Positions 45,029 to 53,658 of a DNA stretch of 64,000 nucleotides are shown here, in pieces. Source of the stretch: Spirosoma spitsbergense DSM 19989. Lineage in GTDB: Bacteria; Bacteroidota; Bacteroidia; Cytophagales; Spirosomataceae. The DNA lies in assembly GCF_000374085.1 (NCBI RefSeq), contig NZ_KB893388.1, positions 1-64,000 on the forward strand, written 5' to 3'. Below the pieces are notes generated by a model. It worked only from the letters and a program-made list of their open reading frames with translations, had not been told where the DNA came from and did no database searches. Within the stretch, counting starts at the first letter, position 1. The number at the start of each line of letters is the position of its first letter. The position numbers were made by a program, and so were the translations under genes.

Positions 45029-46402
45029 ATGAAAACATATAAAATCTTTACACTGGTCTCTACCCTGTCGGTTGGTCTCTGGCTGACCGCCTGCAACAGC
45101 CAGCTCGATATTAAGCCGGTAAACTCGGTCGCTACCAGTCAGGCACTAAGCACGGCTGCCGATCTAAACGCCCTTTTGGTGGGTGCCTACGATGGGCTGG
45201 GTGGTGTTAACCTATACGGCGGCAGTTTTATTCGCGATGCCGAATTACTGGCAACCGTACCCTCTACGGGCGATGTGCTCTGGACAGGGACATTTGTAGC
45301 TCCCCAGCAGATTTACGTTAAACGGATACTGGTAAACAACGATCAGGCCGATGCGACCTGGACCAATGCCTACCGTACCATCAATATCTGTAATACGGTG
45401 CTGGCTAACCTGAATCTGGCCCTCGCAGCCGACAAGGACCGTATTGAAGGCGAGGCCAAGTTTATTCGGGGTTCCCTGTATTTTGAACTGGTTCGCCTGT
45501 ACGGCAAAACCTGGGGCGATGGTGATAACAACACGAATCCCGGCGTACCGATTGTGACGACACCAACCGTTGTGCTGGATGCCAGTTCCAACGTGCCGCG
45601 TAGCTCAGTAGCGGCTGTGTACACGCAGGCTCTCCAGGACCTGACCGATGCCGCGGCCAAACTCCCGGTCTCCAATGGGTTCTTCGCCACACAGGGAGCT
45701 TCCAATGCACAACTATCCCGGGTATATCTGCAAAAAGCCGACTACCCAAATGCAGCCAAAGCGGCCGATGCGGTCATTTCGAGCAAAGCGTATCAGTTAG
45801 TCCCACTGGCTAATGTGTTCGACACGCGGCAGTCTCAGAATGGTGCCAACACCGCCGAAACCATTTTCGCTATCCAGAACACGGACCAGGATGGTATCAA
45901 CGACCTGAACACGTTCTACGGCTCCTCGGACGTAGGAGGGCGGGGTGATATCGAACTGACCGACACATTCCTCAGTCAGTTTTCGGCGGCCGATGGTCGG
46001 GCTGGTTTGATTTATACCGATGCCGTGGATGCTATCCGAACGGTTAAGTTTATCAATCAGTATGGCAACATTCAGGTGTTTCGGCTGGCCGAAATGTATC
46101 TGACCCGCGCCGAAGCCAACTTCCGGGCGGGCACGTCGGTTGGTGCTGCGCCACTGGCCGACATTAACCTGATTCGGACGCGGGCCGGTGCAGCCCCACT
46201 GACGGCAGCTCAGCTTACCCTGGCGAACATCCTGCGGGAACGCCGGCTCGAACTGGCCTTTGAGGGTACGTATATCCACGACCTGAAACGGACCAAAGCC
46301 AGTGTGGGAACGCTGGCGTACAATGACCCGAAGCTGATTTTTCCGGTTCCACTACGGGAGGTAACAACCAACCCCACGCTGGTTCAGAATACCGGTTACT
46401 AG
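45029..46402 (+). CDS. SusD/RagB-family lipoprotein
   Basis: A 457-aa SusD homologue, shorter than the first (616 aa). The lipoprotein signal ends at Cys22 (VGLWLTACNSQLDIKPVNSV). The N-terminal helix contains LNALLVGAYDGLGGVNLYGG, then RIEGEAKFIRGSLYFELVRL and YGKTWGDGDN, the canonical RGxxYFEL/VRLYGK segment. The C-terminal LRERRLELAFEGTYIHDLKR and FPVPLREVTTNPTLVQNTGY are the standard ending. It forms the outer-membrane lid for the SusC encoded just upstream. A 21-bp hairpin terminates the unit 12 bp after the stop. Confidence 0.93.
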   Translation: MKTYKIFTLVSTLSVGLWLTACNSQLDIKPVNSVATSQALSTAADLNALLVGAYDGLGGVNLYGGSFIRDAELLATVPSTGDVLWTGTFVAPQQIYVKRILVNNDQADATWTNAYRTINICNTVLANLNLALAADKDRIEGEAKFIRGSLYFELVRLYGKTWGDGDNNTNPGVPIVTTPTVVLDASSNVPRSSVAAVYTQALQDLTDAAAKLPVSNGFFATQGASNAQLSRVYLQKADYPNAAKAADAVISSKAYQLVPLANVFDTRQSQNGANTAETIFAIQNTDQDGINDLNTFYGSSDVGGRGDIELTDTFLSQFSAADGRAGLIYTDAVDAIRTVKFINQYGNIQVFRLAEMYLTRAEANFRAGTSVGAAPLADINLIRTRAGAAPLTAAQLTLANILRERRLELAFEGTYIHDLKRTKASVGTLAYNDPKLIFPVPLREVTTNPTLVQNTGY

Positions 46403-46413
46403 AAAAAGACCGG

Positions 46414-46460
46414 CAAACAAAATGCGCCCGCCCTAATTTAGGGCGGGCGCATTTTGTTTG
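46414..46460. terminator. strong symmetrical terminator after susD
   Basis: CAAACAAAATGCGCCCGCCC... at 46414-46434 and its exact reverse complement at 46440-46460 form a 21-bp stem with a 5-nt loop. Because A-rich and T-rich parts lie on both flanks, it can end transcription on either strand. Confidence 0.9.
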
Positions 46461-46478
46461 CATTAAACCCTAAACTAC

Positions 46479-46605
46479 CAGGCATGGTCAAACGTTTATC
46501 AATAAACCAGTAGTCATAAACAGTCAGGTAGTGTCAATCGATAGTCATTTGGTGTAAACAGCTGATTGATGAAATGTTAACAACCAATGGCCATGACCAT
46601 GCCTG
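46479..46605. repeat. CAGGCATGGTCA inverted repeat with GTCATT-family words
   Basis: CAGGCATGGTCA at 46479-46490 is inverted at 46594-46605 (TGACCATGCCTG). Between them are further GTCA/TGAC words (AGTCATAAACAGTCAGGT, CAATGGCCATGAC). It fills most of the gap ahead of the OmpA-family gene. Confidence 0.5.
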
Positions 46606-46650
46606 ACTATCCATGACGAAGTACTTAAATACCCAACTACCTCAACTGAA

Positions 46651-47940
46651 ATGATCATGAACCGTCGATTACTTACCTGTCTTATACTGCTACTGGTTGC
46701 GTCGGGACTGCGGGCGCAGTACACAACCGAGAATCCCCGTGTCGATGATGTCAACGACCGCGACGTATCCATCAAGCGCGTTGAACTAACGGAGCAGTAC
46801 ACCATTGTGTATATGAAATTTGAAGCACCTAACGCTAAAAAAGGCATACCCGGCAGCGACTGGCCATTCCGGATTCCGATGCCCAACGGAAGCGGTGGGT
46901 TATCAGGTAATAATATCGGTTTTCAGCCCTCTTCGCGCCTGTACGTCAATCAGGGAGAGCGTTCGTACAAGTTTATCCGGGCAGAAAATATCCCGCCCGA
47001 AACCAGTCGGAGCGTTCAGCCCGGTGAGCGGGTAGATTTCGTCGCTTATTTTGAGCGGGTTGACCCTGGCTACACGGTGTTTGACTTGTTCGAATGCCGG
47101 GATACGAAAACCACCGTTTGCTTTAACTTCTGGGGCGTTCACATTATCAATCCGAAAAAGAAAGATACCTACGCCCAGCGTACGCCCAGAACACCGGTTC
47201 CGGTTCAGCCCAAACCGCAAACCCCACAACCTAAGTATACACCCCGTACGTCGCCCGGTTTAGGTTCACCGGAGCCTGTGCCCAAACCCGCCGAGCCTGC
47301 TGCACCCGCGCCTACGGCGGTAGCCATCAAAGGCGTAACGCGGAATGCCAAAACGAAGAAGCCCATTGTGGCTACCGTAACGTACCAGCTCATTTCCGGG
47401 GCCGAATCGGCGGGCGATGACCCGGCTGACTCCGTACGGAGCGTTAGTCCGACGGGTAATTACAAAATTGATATCGACAAGCGCGGTGTCTATGCCGTTA
47501 CGGCCTCGGCCAAAGGGTATTTCAGTCAGCGCGATACACTGGCGACGAACCGTATCGACGTAGCGCGTAATTTTGATCTGGTACCCATTGAAGCAGGGGC
47601 CAAGGTAACCCTGAAAAACATTTATTTCGACGCGTCGAAGTATGACCTTCAACCCGAATCCTTTCCGGAACTGGACCGACTGGTAATGCTCTTGCAGGAG
47701 AACCCAACGATGAACATCCGGCTGGAAGGGCATACCGATACGGTGGGTGAATTCGACGCAAACGTTGAGCTGTCGCGCAACCGGGTCAACGAGGTAAAGG
47801 CCTATCTGGTCAATAAAGGAATCAGTACCGACCGCATCGAAACCGTTGGCTACGGCCCCTCACGGCCCATCAATACCAATAAAACCCTGAAAGAACGCCC
47901 CGAAAACCGGCGGGTGGAAATGGTGATCGTGAAGGTGTAA
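46651..47940 (+). CDS. OmpA-family protein with C-terminal peptidoglycan-binding domain
   Basis: A 429-aa envelope protein. Signal MIMNRRLLTCLILLLVASGL (cleavage near RAQ); the start may be the ATG at 46651 or at 46657. Residues about 25-160 form an unassigned beta-rich domain (RVELTEQYTIVYMKFEA). A Pro-rich linker (about 165-205, VPVQPKPQTPQPKYTPRTSP) and a carboxypeptidase-regulatory-like domain (about 210-290, KGVTRNAKTKKPIVATVTYQ) follow. The OmpA domain (about 300-429) has IYFDASKYDLQPESFPELDR, IRLEGHTDTVGEFDANVELS and RPENRRVEMVIVKV. It likely anchors the outer membrane to peptidoglycan. Confidence 0.88.
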   Translation: MIMNRRLLTCLILLLVASGLRAQYTTENPRVDDVNDRDVSIKRVELTEQYTIVYMKFEAPNAKKGIPGSDWPFRIPMPNGSGGLSGNNIGFQPSSRLYVNQGERSYKFIRAENIPPETSRSVQPGERVDFVAYFERVDPGYTVFDLFECRDTKTTVCFNFWGVHIINPKKKDTYAQRTPRTPVPVQPKPQTPQPKYTPRTSPGLGSPEPVPKPAEPAAPAPTAVAIKGVTRNAKTKKPIVATVTYQLISGAESAGDDPADSVRSVSPTGNYKIDIDKRGVYAVTASAKGYFSQRDTLATNRIDVARNFDLVPIEAGAKVTLKNIYFDASKYDLQPESFPELDRLVMLLQENPTMNIRLEGHTDTVGEFDANVELSRNRVNEVKAYLVNKGISTDRIETVGYGPSRPINTNKTLKERPENRRVEMVIVKV

Positions 47941-47944
47941 TCCG

Positions 47945-48087
47945 GTCATCAGCTTCGCGTCATTACGTGGTCATTAACTTTCGCGTCATTAATTATCATT
48001 CGGTGGTCATTTCGAAGCGACAGATGACCACCAATGACGCGAAGCTAATGACTAACAATGACTACCAAATGACGCGCAGCTGATGAC
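47945..48087. repeat. nested GTCATT/GCTTCGC inverted repeats
   Basis: Outer arms 47945-47963 (GTCATCAGCTTCGCGTCAT) and 48069-48087 pair over 19 bp with one mismatch. Inside, TGACCACCAATGACGCGAAG near 48025-48044 also pairs with the left arm, and GGTGGTCAT/ATGACCACC makes a third stem. Alternative foldings compete for the same arms. The right arm includes the first possible ATG of the endonuclease III gene. Confidence 0.75.
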
Positions 48088-48097
48088 AATCAATACC

Positions 48098-48760
48098 ATG
48101 AAACAACCCTTCGACCTTACTACCGTGCTGGCTCATGTGGAGGAGGCTATTCGTCCTTATCCGAAAGCGGCTATGTTCGATTTGTTCGAGCGAGGGTATA
48201 ATACCCTGTTCGAGCAACTGATTTCGTGCATTGTTTCGATTCGAACGCTCGATGAAACGACCATTCCGGTGTCGCTGCGGCTGTTTGAGCAGGCACGAAC
48301 GCCCGAACAGCTCCTCGCCCTCGATATTCCTACACTGACACAACTGCTCTACGGCACCACCTATCCCGACCAGAAAGCCTATACCATGCGCGGTATTGCC
48401 GAGCGGATTATAACCGAATTTGGCGGACAACTCCCCGCCGATTTTGCTACCCTGACCTCCCTGAAAGGGGTTGGACCCAAATGCGCCAACTTAGCGTTGG
48501 GCGTGGCGACGGGGCAGGCGGCTATCAGTGTGGATGTGCACGTGCATCGGGTGGTCAACCGCTGGGGGTATGTGCAGACTAAACAGCCCGAACAAACGCT
48601 GAAGGTACTGGAAACGCAGGTGCCCAAAGCGCAGTGGACAGACATCAACCGGTTACTGATGCCATTCGGGAAGCACATCTGCACCGGTACGCTGCCGCAT
48701 TGTTCCACCTGCCCGGTGTTGCCCTGGTGCGCGCAGGCAGGCGTGGAGCGGCATCGCTGA
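48098..48760 (+). CDS. nth: endonuclease III
   Basis: A 220-aa DNA glycosylase/AP lyase for oxidised pyrimidines. The helix-hairpin-helix LTSLKGVGPKCANLALGVAT contains the catalytic Lys, ISVDVHVHRVVNRWG the catalytic Asp. The iron-sulfur loop ICTGTLPHCSTCPVLPWC has the C-x6-C-x2-C-x5-C spacing. Length is that of typical Nth. The ATG at 48098 is preferred because the alternative at 48083 lies in a repeat arm. A second HhH-GPD protein is at 7334. Converges tail to tail with the DUF4468 gene (1 bp apart). Confidence 0.9.
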   Translation: MKQPFDLTTVLAHVEEAIRPYPKAAMFDLFERGYNTLFEQLISCIVSIRTLDETTIPVSLRLFEQARTPEQLLALDIPTLTQLLYGTTYPDQKAYTMRGIAERIITEFGGQLPADFATLTSLKGVGPKCANLALGVATGQAAISVDVHVHRVVNRWGYVQTKQPEQTLKVLETQVPKAQWTDINRLLMPFGKHICTGTLPHCSTCPVLPWCAQAGVERHR

Positions 48761-48761
48761 A

Positions 48762-49292
48762 CTACTCCTTCATCAGCGTCTGTTTCAAATCGTTCAGCGT
48801 ACTCCGGCAGTCTTTATCAATCTGATGGTACAAATCGGCCTGCTGGTAGGCAGCCTGCTCTGCCAGTCTTAGGTCCGCTTCTTTGGTGCCGGTGGCCTTC
48901 GCTATTTCGTTTGCGGTACTACTACTGCCTAAAACGGGTACGGTCAGGCCATTTCCTTCTACAATCAATTCGGTGATGGTGGCCCGGTAACGGCCAAACT
49001 TGGGTTCGATGGTGAGTACGTACCGGACGAGTTGCTTATTGATGGGGAAGGAGGACTTAATGAATAGAATATTGTGCTCCTGGTCGTATTGTTGCTCAGT
49101 GGACAGATTGGCCGCATAATGATCGTTCGCCCACGCCCGGACCTGCTGCATCAGTTTCCGGGCGGGGAGTTTGGCATTCGGAACCCGCACAATTTCCTGG
49201 TACTGAACCTGCCCCACTTCGTTGGTTGGCAGGCGTACCTGCGCCAGGGCAGAGGTAGACAGGAACAGGGAGAGAATAAGGTAGTTCTTCAT
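48762..49292 (-). CDS. secreted DUF4468-type protein
   Basis: A 176-aa exported protein (signal MKNYLILSLFLSTSALAQ). LPTNEVGQVQYQEIVRVPNA is the typical DUF4468 opening, followed by KLMQQVRAWANDHYAANLST and strands (NILFIKSSFPINKQLV, RYRATITELIVEGNG) of the TBP-like fold. Residues after about 145 form a charged helical tail (KEADLRLAEQAAYQQADLYH). Function unknown. No operon partner; the neighbour downstream is convergent. Confidence 0.75.
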   Translation of the reverse strand: MKNYLILSLFLSTSALAQVRLPTNEVGQVQYQEIVRVPNAKLPARKLMQQVRAWANDHYAANLSTEQQYDQEHNILFIKSSFPINKQLVRYVLTIEPKFGRYRATITELIVEGNGLTVPVLGSSSTANEIAKATGTKEADLRLAEQAAYQQADLYHQIDKDCRSTLNDLKQTLMKE

Positions 49293-49310
49293 AAGTAAAT
49301 GGGTAATATA

Positions 49311-49374
49311 AATGAATAGTGGATAATGAAGCAGCTGTCAACACGGCAATATTGTTCATTTTACATTATTCATT
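49311..49374. repeat. imperfect AT-rich inverted repeat
   Basis: AATGAATAGTGGATAATGAA (49311-49330) is inverted at 49355-49374 (TTCATTTTACATTATTCATT), 16 of 20 bp paired. It lies between DinB and the DUF4468 gene. Confidence 0.4.
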
Positions 49375-49388
49375 GGTCATTTAAATGG

Positions 49389-49844
49389 TCATTCCCCCCG
49401 TTGCCAGACGATGAAATCCGTTACCGGGGCTTCGGCCATGAGCGGTCTGATTAACTGAACAATTTGCCCCCGGTGGTAAGCCGCATGGTGACTCATATGG
49501 GTGAGTATCTGCAACGGCGTATTTTGATACGCTATGCCTTTGGAGTTAACGTAGTGCAGGGGTTGATTCAGTTTTTCCAGGGTTAGAATCTTGACGTAGC
49601 TAACCACCTGGTCATGCTGCCGCTCGGCGGTTTCAATCATCCAGCTCACCGGAATGTCTTCCCAAATGGGCTGAATGACCGACTCCTGCATCATCCGGCC
49701 ATACCAAACCTGCTGAGCCGATAAAACGTGTCCCATAATGGCAATGGCCCGTTCGGGCACGTTGGTTAGGGAGGACAGTGCGTTGACAACCCGCAGGTTG
49801 GCCCATTGTTCGTAATCGAGTAGCTGAATCAGATAGTCTTTCAT
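49389..49844 (-). CDS. DinB-family four-helix-bundle protein
   Basis: A 151-aa protein with the DinB/YfiT layout. YEQWANLRVVNALSSL opens helix one, IMGHVLSAQQVWYGRMMQES contains the first metal-binding His, and HMSHHAAYHRGQIVQLIRPL contains the HxxxHxxxHRGQ end with the second and third His. Members bind a divalent metal and include thiol transferases; substrate unknown. Its ATG overlaps the GH3 fusion's stop by 3 bp, so it is translationally coupled to that gene. Confidence 0.87.
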   Translation of the reverse strand: MKDYLIQLLDYEQWANLRVVNALSSLTNVPERAIAIMGHVLSAQQVWYGRMMQESVIQPIWEDIPVSWMIETAERQHDQVVSYVKILTLEKLNQPLHYVNSKGIAYQNTPLQILTHMSHHAAYHRGQIVQLIRPLMAEAPVTDFIVWQRGE

Positions 49845-52800
49845 GGTAGTCCGCGTTTGGTGGCCTTATAAAGGGCTTCTATAATATTGGTACGTGTGTT
49901 CAAATTTCCCAGCGTTGGGTTGTTTCGGGTTGGGTATACCCGGTTGCACAAAAATACGTACGTCAGGTTATAGGTCGGGTCGGGTTCAACCCAGACGAAC
50001 GTGCCCGTAAAACCGGAGTGTCCATAGCTGGCTGGCGTAGCCGAGAGGGGGCCGTTGCCGGTGTATTTGAACGAGGGTTTGTCGAAACCCAGCCCGCGCC
50101 GGTTGCCAAGTTCGGGGAACTGGTAGCGCGTAAAGTCGGCGATGGTTCGTTCCGAAATATACCGCTGACCGCCGTAGCTACCTTTCTGCCGGTACATTTC
50201 ATATAACTTCATCAGGTCGTTAGCCGTTCCAAACAAGCCCGCGTGCCCCGATAATCCACCGAGCATGGCCGCGCCTTCGTCGTGTACCCGCCCCCATATG
50301 AGTGTTTTGCGAAACAGCGAATCGTATTCGGTTGGCGCAATGCGGGTGAGGGGATAAAACCGGCGCGGATTGAACGTCAGCGTACTGGCTCCCAACGGTT
50401 CATAGAACGTCGTTTTGAGGTACGTCTCAAAGTTCTGCCCCGTTAATCGTTTCACCACCAGTGGGTAAAGGATGAACGACAGGTCGGAATACACGTACTC
50501 CGATTCGCCGGCTGCCTTCTTTGCGTTCAGGGGCGAGTCTTTTATCCGGTCGTAAAGGATTTTTGGGTAGCCTCTGAACTCGTACAAACTGTCCGTTATC
50601 TCAATCGGGAAGCGGGCCGTTTGTTCTGCTTTGAACGTTTTTGGTTTCCAGGTGCCGTCCGGATTTTTTGTTTCTACCCAGAATGGGATAAAGGCTTTCA
50701 GCCGGGCCTGGTGCGTCAGTACATCGCGCCAGTTCAGGTCTGCCTTGTTCGATTTTTTAAGAAATGGCAGGTAATCGGCCATCGTGCGGTTCAGGTTAAA
50801 CTTGCCTTCGTCCACCAGGCGCATCAGGGCCGGTATGGACGCACTCACCTTCGTGACCGAGGCCATGTCATACAGGTCGTCCAGCGCAACCGAATCGGGT
50901 TCGGCACCGAGTGAGGCATCGTAGGTCAGCTTGCCGTATGCTTTCTGAAAAATCACCTTCCCGTCTTTCGCCATCTGTACCACACAGCCGGGAAACGCCT
51001 TTTCGGTCAGCCCAACGTTCACCAGCGAGTCGACCTGCTGGGTTAGGTAACGGCTGTCGATACCCACTTCTTCGGGAATGGTGTATTTAAGTCGCCCGTT
51101 TGGCTGGATAATAAGGCCATCGCCCGTACGGAACGACTGGTTGACCGTAACGGGTAATTTCCCCGATGCGCCAATGGCTCCGAATATCAACTGGGCGGCC
51201 AACTCTTCGGTGTAACTGGTGAGTTGATAGGGCATAATCAGTGCCCGCGCCTGTTCGATGTTGCGGTTCGGCTGAACGGTATCCATCGGGAACGTCAGTT
51301 TGTCCAGTGCGTACACATTCCCGAACACCGTTACCACTGCTTTTCCGGTGGCTACCAACTCGCTCACCAACCCGGCGGTTTTAGCTTTCAACCCATACTT
51401 CGCACTGGGACTGATGCTGTTCAGGTGTACATCGACTAACAGCAGGTTATAGTTTTTCAGCGAATCCCTCACCTGCGCCAGTGCAGAATCGGGCATTTGG
51501 GAAGTCAGGTGGAAATTATCGATTTTGGTGTAATTGCCCACCATTTGCTGGAAGGCAGTTACGTTGTCGCTCTCCACCGCCACAGAAGCGATACGGAGCG
51601 TATCCAGCCGTTGCAGGGGTAGCAGGTTTTTATCGTTTTTCAGGACGGTCAGGCTGGCTTCGGTGAGTTTGCGGTTGAGGAGGTTATCCTGCACGGCGTT
51701 TAGGTCACTCACCAGATTATCCAGCGCAATGGGTTTGTACCGGTCCAGGCCCACCCAGGCTTTGGCCCGCAGTACCTTGAGGCAGCGGTCATCCAGCGAC
51801 GTCTGCGAAATGCGCCCGTCGATAACGGCCTGTTTGATGAGGGCAAGAGCCGCCGGTACATTTTCCGTAAATTCCAGCACGTCCATGCCCGCTTCGATAC
51901 CCAGTTCATCGGCCTGACCCGATGGGAAGTATTTCGTGACGCCTTTCATGTTCATGGCATCCGAAAAAATCAGTCCCTGAAAACCCAGTTCATTTTTGAG
52001 CAGGTTCGTGACAATGGCGGGGGAGAGCGTCGACGGCCGATTGCGGGTGGTATCGAGAGCCGGAATGTTCAGGTGGGCAATCATCACGCCCAGTGCGCCG
52101 GCGTTAATGAGCTGTTTGAACGGATACAGTTCGAGGGAGTCCAGGTCTACACGGCTTTTGCTGATAAGCGGCAGATCGAAGTGAGAATCGGTGCCTGTAT
52201 CGCCGTGCCCGGGGAAGTGTTTTAGGCTGGTGATGAGGTTATTATCCTGCATGCCCCGCATATAGGCAAGGGCTTTTCGGGCTACGTTGTACTTGTTCTC
52301 ACCAAACGACCTGAAGTTGATGACGGGGTTATTCGGGTTGTTGTTCACATCCACCGACGGGGCGAAGTTGACATGTACACCCAATCGTCGGGCCTGTCGG
52401 GCCAGGTTGGCGCCCATCCGGTAAATCAGCGAATCGGACGATGGACCCTGCATGGCACCAAGGGTCATCTGATAGGGGTAACGAACGGTACTGTCCAGTC
52501 GCATGGCCAGACCCCATTCGGCATCCATTGCCAGTAGCAGCGGCACAGATGCGGCCGCCTGTAGCCGGTTGGTGAGTTGCGCCTGCCGTACCGGTCCACC
52601 CTGGAACATAACAACCCCACCAACCTTGTGCCGCTGGATAAGCCTGACCAGCGAGTCTTCATACGTCCGGTCGCGGTTAGAGTAACCTGCCACCATAATC
52701 AACTGGGCAATCCGGTCGTCGGGAGCCATGTTGGTAAACACCGAATCGACCCAGCAGGCCTGACGGGCATTGAGGGGCAGAAAAGAAGGCGGAGTTGATT

Positions 52801-52867
52801 GAGCGAACGCCGTAGTGGCTATCAGAACGCTGAGCAGACCGATTAAAATAGGCCGGTAATGGGGCAT
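49841..52867 (-). CDS. GH3 beta-N-acetylhexosaminidase (NagZ-like) fused to a beta-lactamase-type serine hydrolase
   Basis: A 1008-aa exported two-enzyme fusion (signal LIGLLSVLIATTAFA). Residues about 35-375 are a GH3 domain: KVGGVVMFQGGP, LLLAMDAEWGLAMRLDSTVR, KHFPGHGDTGTDSHFDLP (216-233, NagZ His-Asp element) and FSDAMNMKGV (catalytic Asp303). A GH3 C-terminal-like sandwich follows to about 600. Residues about 610-1000 are a penicillin-binding/class C beta-lactamase-like domain with SVTKVSAS (SxxK near 670), a Tyr motif YVYSDLSF and HSGFTGT. It probably recycles cell-wall muropeptides in the periplasm. This architecture is known in Bacteroidota. DinB is coupled downstream. Confidence 0.88.
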   Translation of the reverse strand: MPHYRPILIGLLSVLIATTAFAQSTPPSFLPLNARQACWVDSVFTNMAPDDRIAQLIMVAGYSNRDRTYEDSLVRLIQRHKVGGVVMFQGGPVRQAQLTNRLQAAASVPLLLAMDAEWGLAMRLDSTVRYPYQMTLGAMQGPSSDSLIYRMGANLARQARRLGVHVNFAPSVDVNNNPNNPVINFRSFGENKYNVARKALAYMRGMQDNNLITSLKHFPGHGDTGTDSHFDLPLISKSRVDLDSLELYPFKQLINAGALGVMIAHLNIPALDTTRNRPSTLSPAIVTNLLKNELGFQGLIFSDAMNMKGVTKYFPSGQADELGIEAGMDVLEFTENVPAALALIKQAVIDGRISQTSLDDRCLKVLRAKAWVGLDRYKPIALDNLVSDLNAVQDNLLNRKLTEASLTVLKNDKNLLPLQRLDTLRIASVAVESDNVTAFQQMVGNYTKIDNFHLTSQMPDSALAQVRDSLKNYNLLLVDVHLNSISPSAKYGLKAKTAGLVSELVATGKAVVTVFGNVYALDKLTFPMDTVQPNRNIEQARALIMPYQLTSYTEELAAQLIFGAIGASGKLPVTVNQSFRTGDGLIIQPNGRLKYTIPEEVGIDSRYLTQQVDSLVNVGLTEKAFPGCVVQMAKDGKVIFQKAYGKLTYDASLGAEPDSVALDDLYDMASVTKVSASIPALMRLVDEGKFNLNRTMADYLPFLKKSNKADLNWRDVLTHQARLKAFIPFWVETKNPDGTWKPKTFKAEQTARFPIEITDSLYEFRGYPKILYDRIKDSPLNAKKAAGESEYVYSDLSFILYPLVVKRLTGQNFETYLKTTFYEPLGASTLTFNPRRFYPLTRIAPTEYDSLFRKTLIWGRVHDEGAAMLGGLSGHAGLFGTANDLMKLYEMYRQKGSYGGQRYISERTIADFTRYQFPELGNRRGLGFDKPSFKYTGNGPLSATPASYGHSGFTGTFVWVEPDPTYNLTYVFLCNRVYPTRNNPTLGNLNTRTNIIEALYKATKRGLP

Positions 52868-52899
52868 GAGTGATGGAATTGAATCGTGAAGGAGCCAAA

Positions 52900-52946
52900 A
52901 TTACAAAAAAAGTCCCCGACACGTTCTCAAAAGAAACATGCCGGGG
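52900..52946 (-). terminator. terminator of the small barrel gene
   Basis: CCCCGACACGTT (52914-52925) and AACATGCCGGGG (52935-52946) make a 12-bp stem with two wobble pairs when read on the minus strand, followed by a run of seven T. It ends the gene at 52990 just before the start of the GH3 fusion. TAATTTTG (52903-52896), a -7-like element for the GH3 gene, sits next to it. Confidence 0.7.
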
Positions 52947-52989
52947 ATAAAAATGGGGAAGCGGATACATTACCCGATCCCACGCCGTA

Positions 52990-53658
52990 CTATCGGCGGC
53001 TGCGGTACTCGGGGCCAACGCCAAAGCTGTAGCCAAGCGTCAGGGTAATGGTGGAGTTGTTGACGTTCTGGTTGGGGTCGATGGTAATATCACTCAGACC
53101 GTACCGATAGCGGGCATCAATCAAAAAGTGCTGCCGTTCGGCCAGTCCTTTGAAATTAAGCTGAAAACCGGCAATCAATCCCAGGTCCAGGTTATTGAAT
53201 TGGTTGCTACTATCAAAATCACGCGCCGTAATAACTGGGTTCGTACTGGTAAAGTCGGTGAATTTCGCATTAAGCTTAATACCGAGCGATGGGCCAAAGA
53301 ACAGGTTCGGGCGGAAATTGCCGCTCAGCGTCAGGAAGTAACGCAGGGCTACCGGAATCTCCAGGTAGTTAATTCGTTGCTTAAACGAAGTATTGCCCTG
53401 TGCGTATTTAGCTCCCATCTGGGAGTACAGCACATCGCCCGAAATACCGAAATGATTCAGGGAACTATACATTAAAAAAGCACCGGCCGTAAGGCCGGGG
53501 CGTAGCGTATAGCCACTGGCATCCCGGCCAAAGGTGGACATATTCAGGCCAACGCGCGGACCCGCACTGAACCGTTGCTGGGCGTACGTGGCTGACAGAG
53601 AGCCGAAAATGAGGATGGATAATAAAAAGGTAGAGCGTACTGAAATTGGGCGAAACAT
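52990..53658 (-). CDS. PorT/OMP-b-brl-type outer-membrane beta-barrel protein
   Basis: A 222-aa protein with an export signal (FLLSILIFGSLSATYAQ). It is an 8-stranded-barrel type: QRFSAGPRVGLNMSTFGRDA, LRPGLTAGAFLMYSSLNHFG, INYLEIPVALRYFLTLSGNF (the YLEIP strand of the family) and LDLGLIAGFQLNFKG, with the terminal aromatic strand TITLTLGYSFGVGPEYRSRR. Function unknown. The stem-loop at 52914-52946 terminates it. Confidence 0.82.
   Translation of the reverse strand: MFRPISVRSTFLLSILIFGSLSATYAQQRFSAGPRVGLNMSTFGRDASGYTLRPGLTAGAFLMYSSLNHFGISGDVLYSQMGAKYAQGNTSFKQRINYLEIPVALRYFLTLSGNFRPNLFFGPSLGIKLNAKFTDFTSTNPVITARDFDSSNQFNNLDLGLIAGFQLNFKGLAERQHFLIDARYRYGLSDITIDPNQNVNNSTITLTLGYSFGVGPEYRSRR

Noticed and set aside
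47945-48087. Possible CRISPR-like repeat array
   Set aside because: Repeats are inverted and irregular with no uniform unit or spacers, and no cas gene is in the window.
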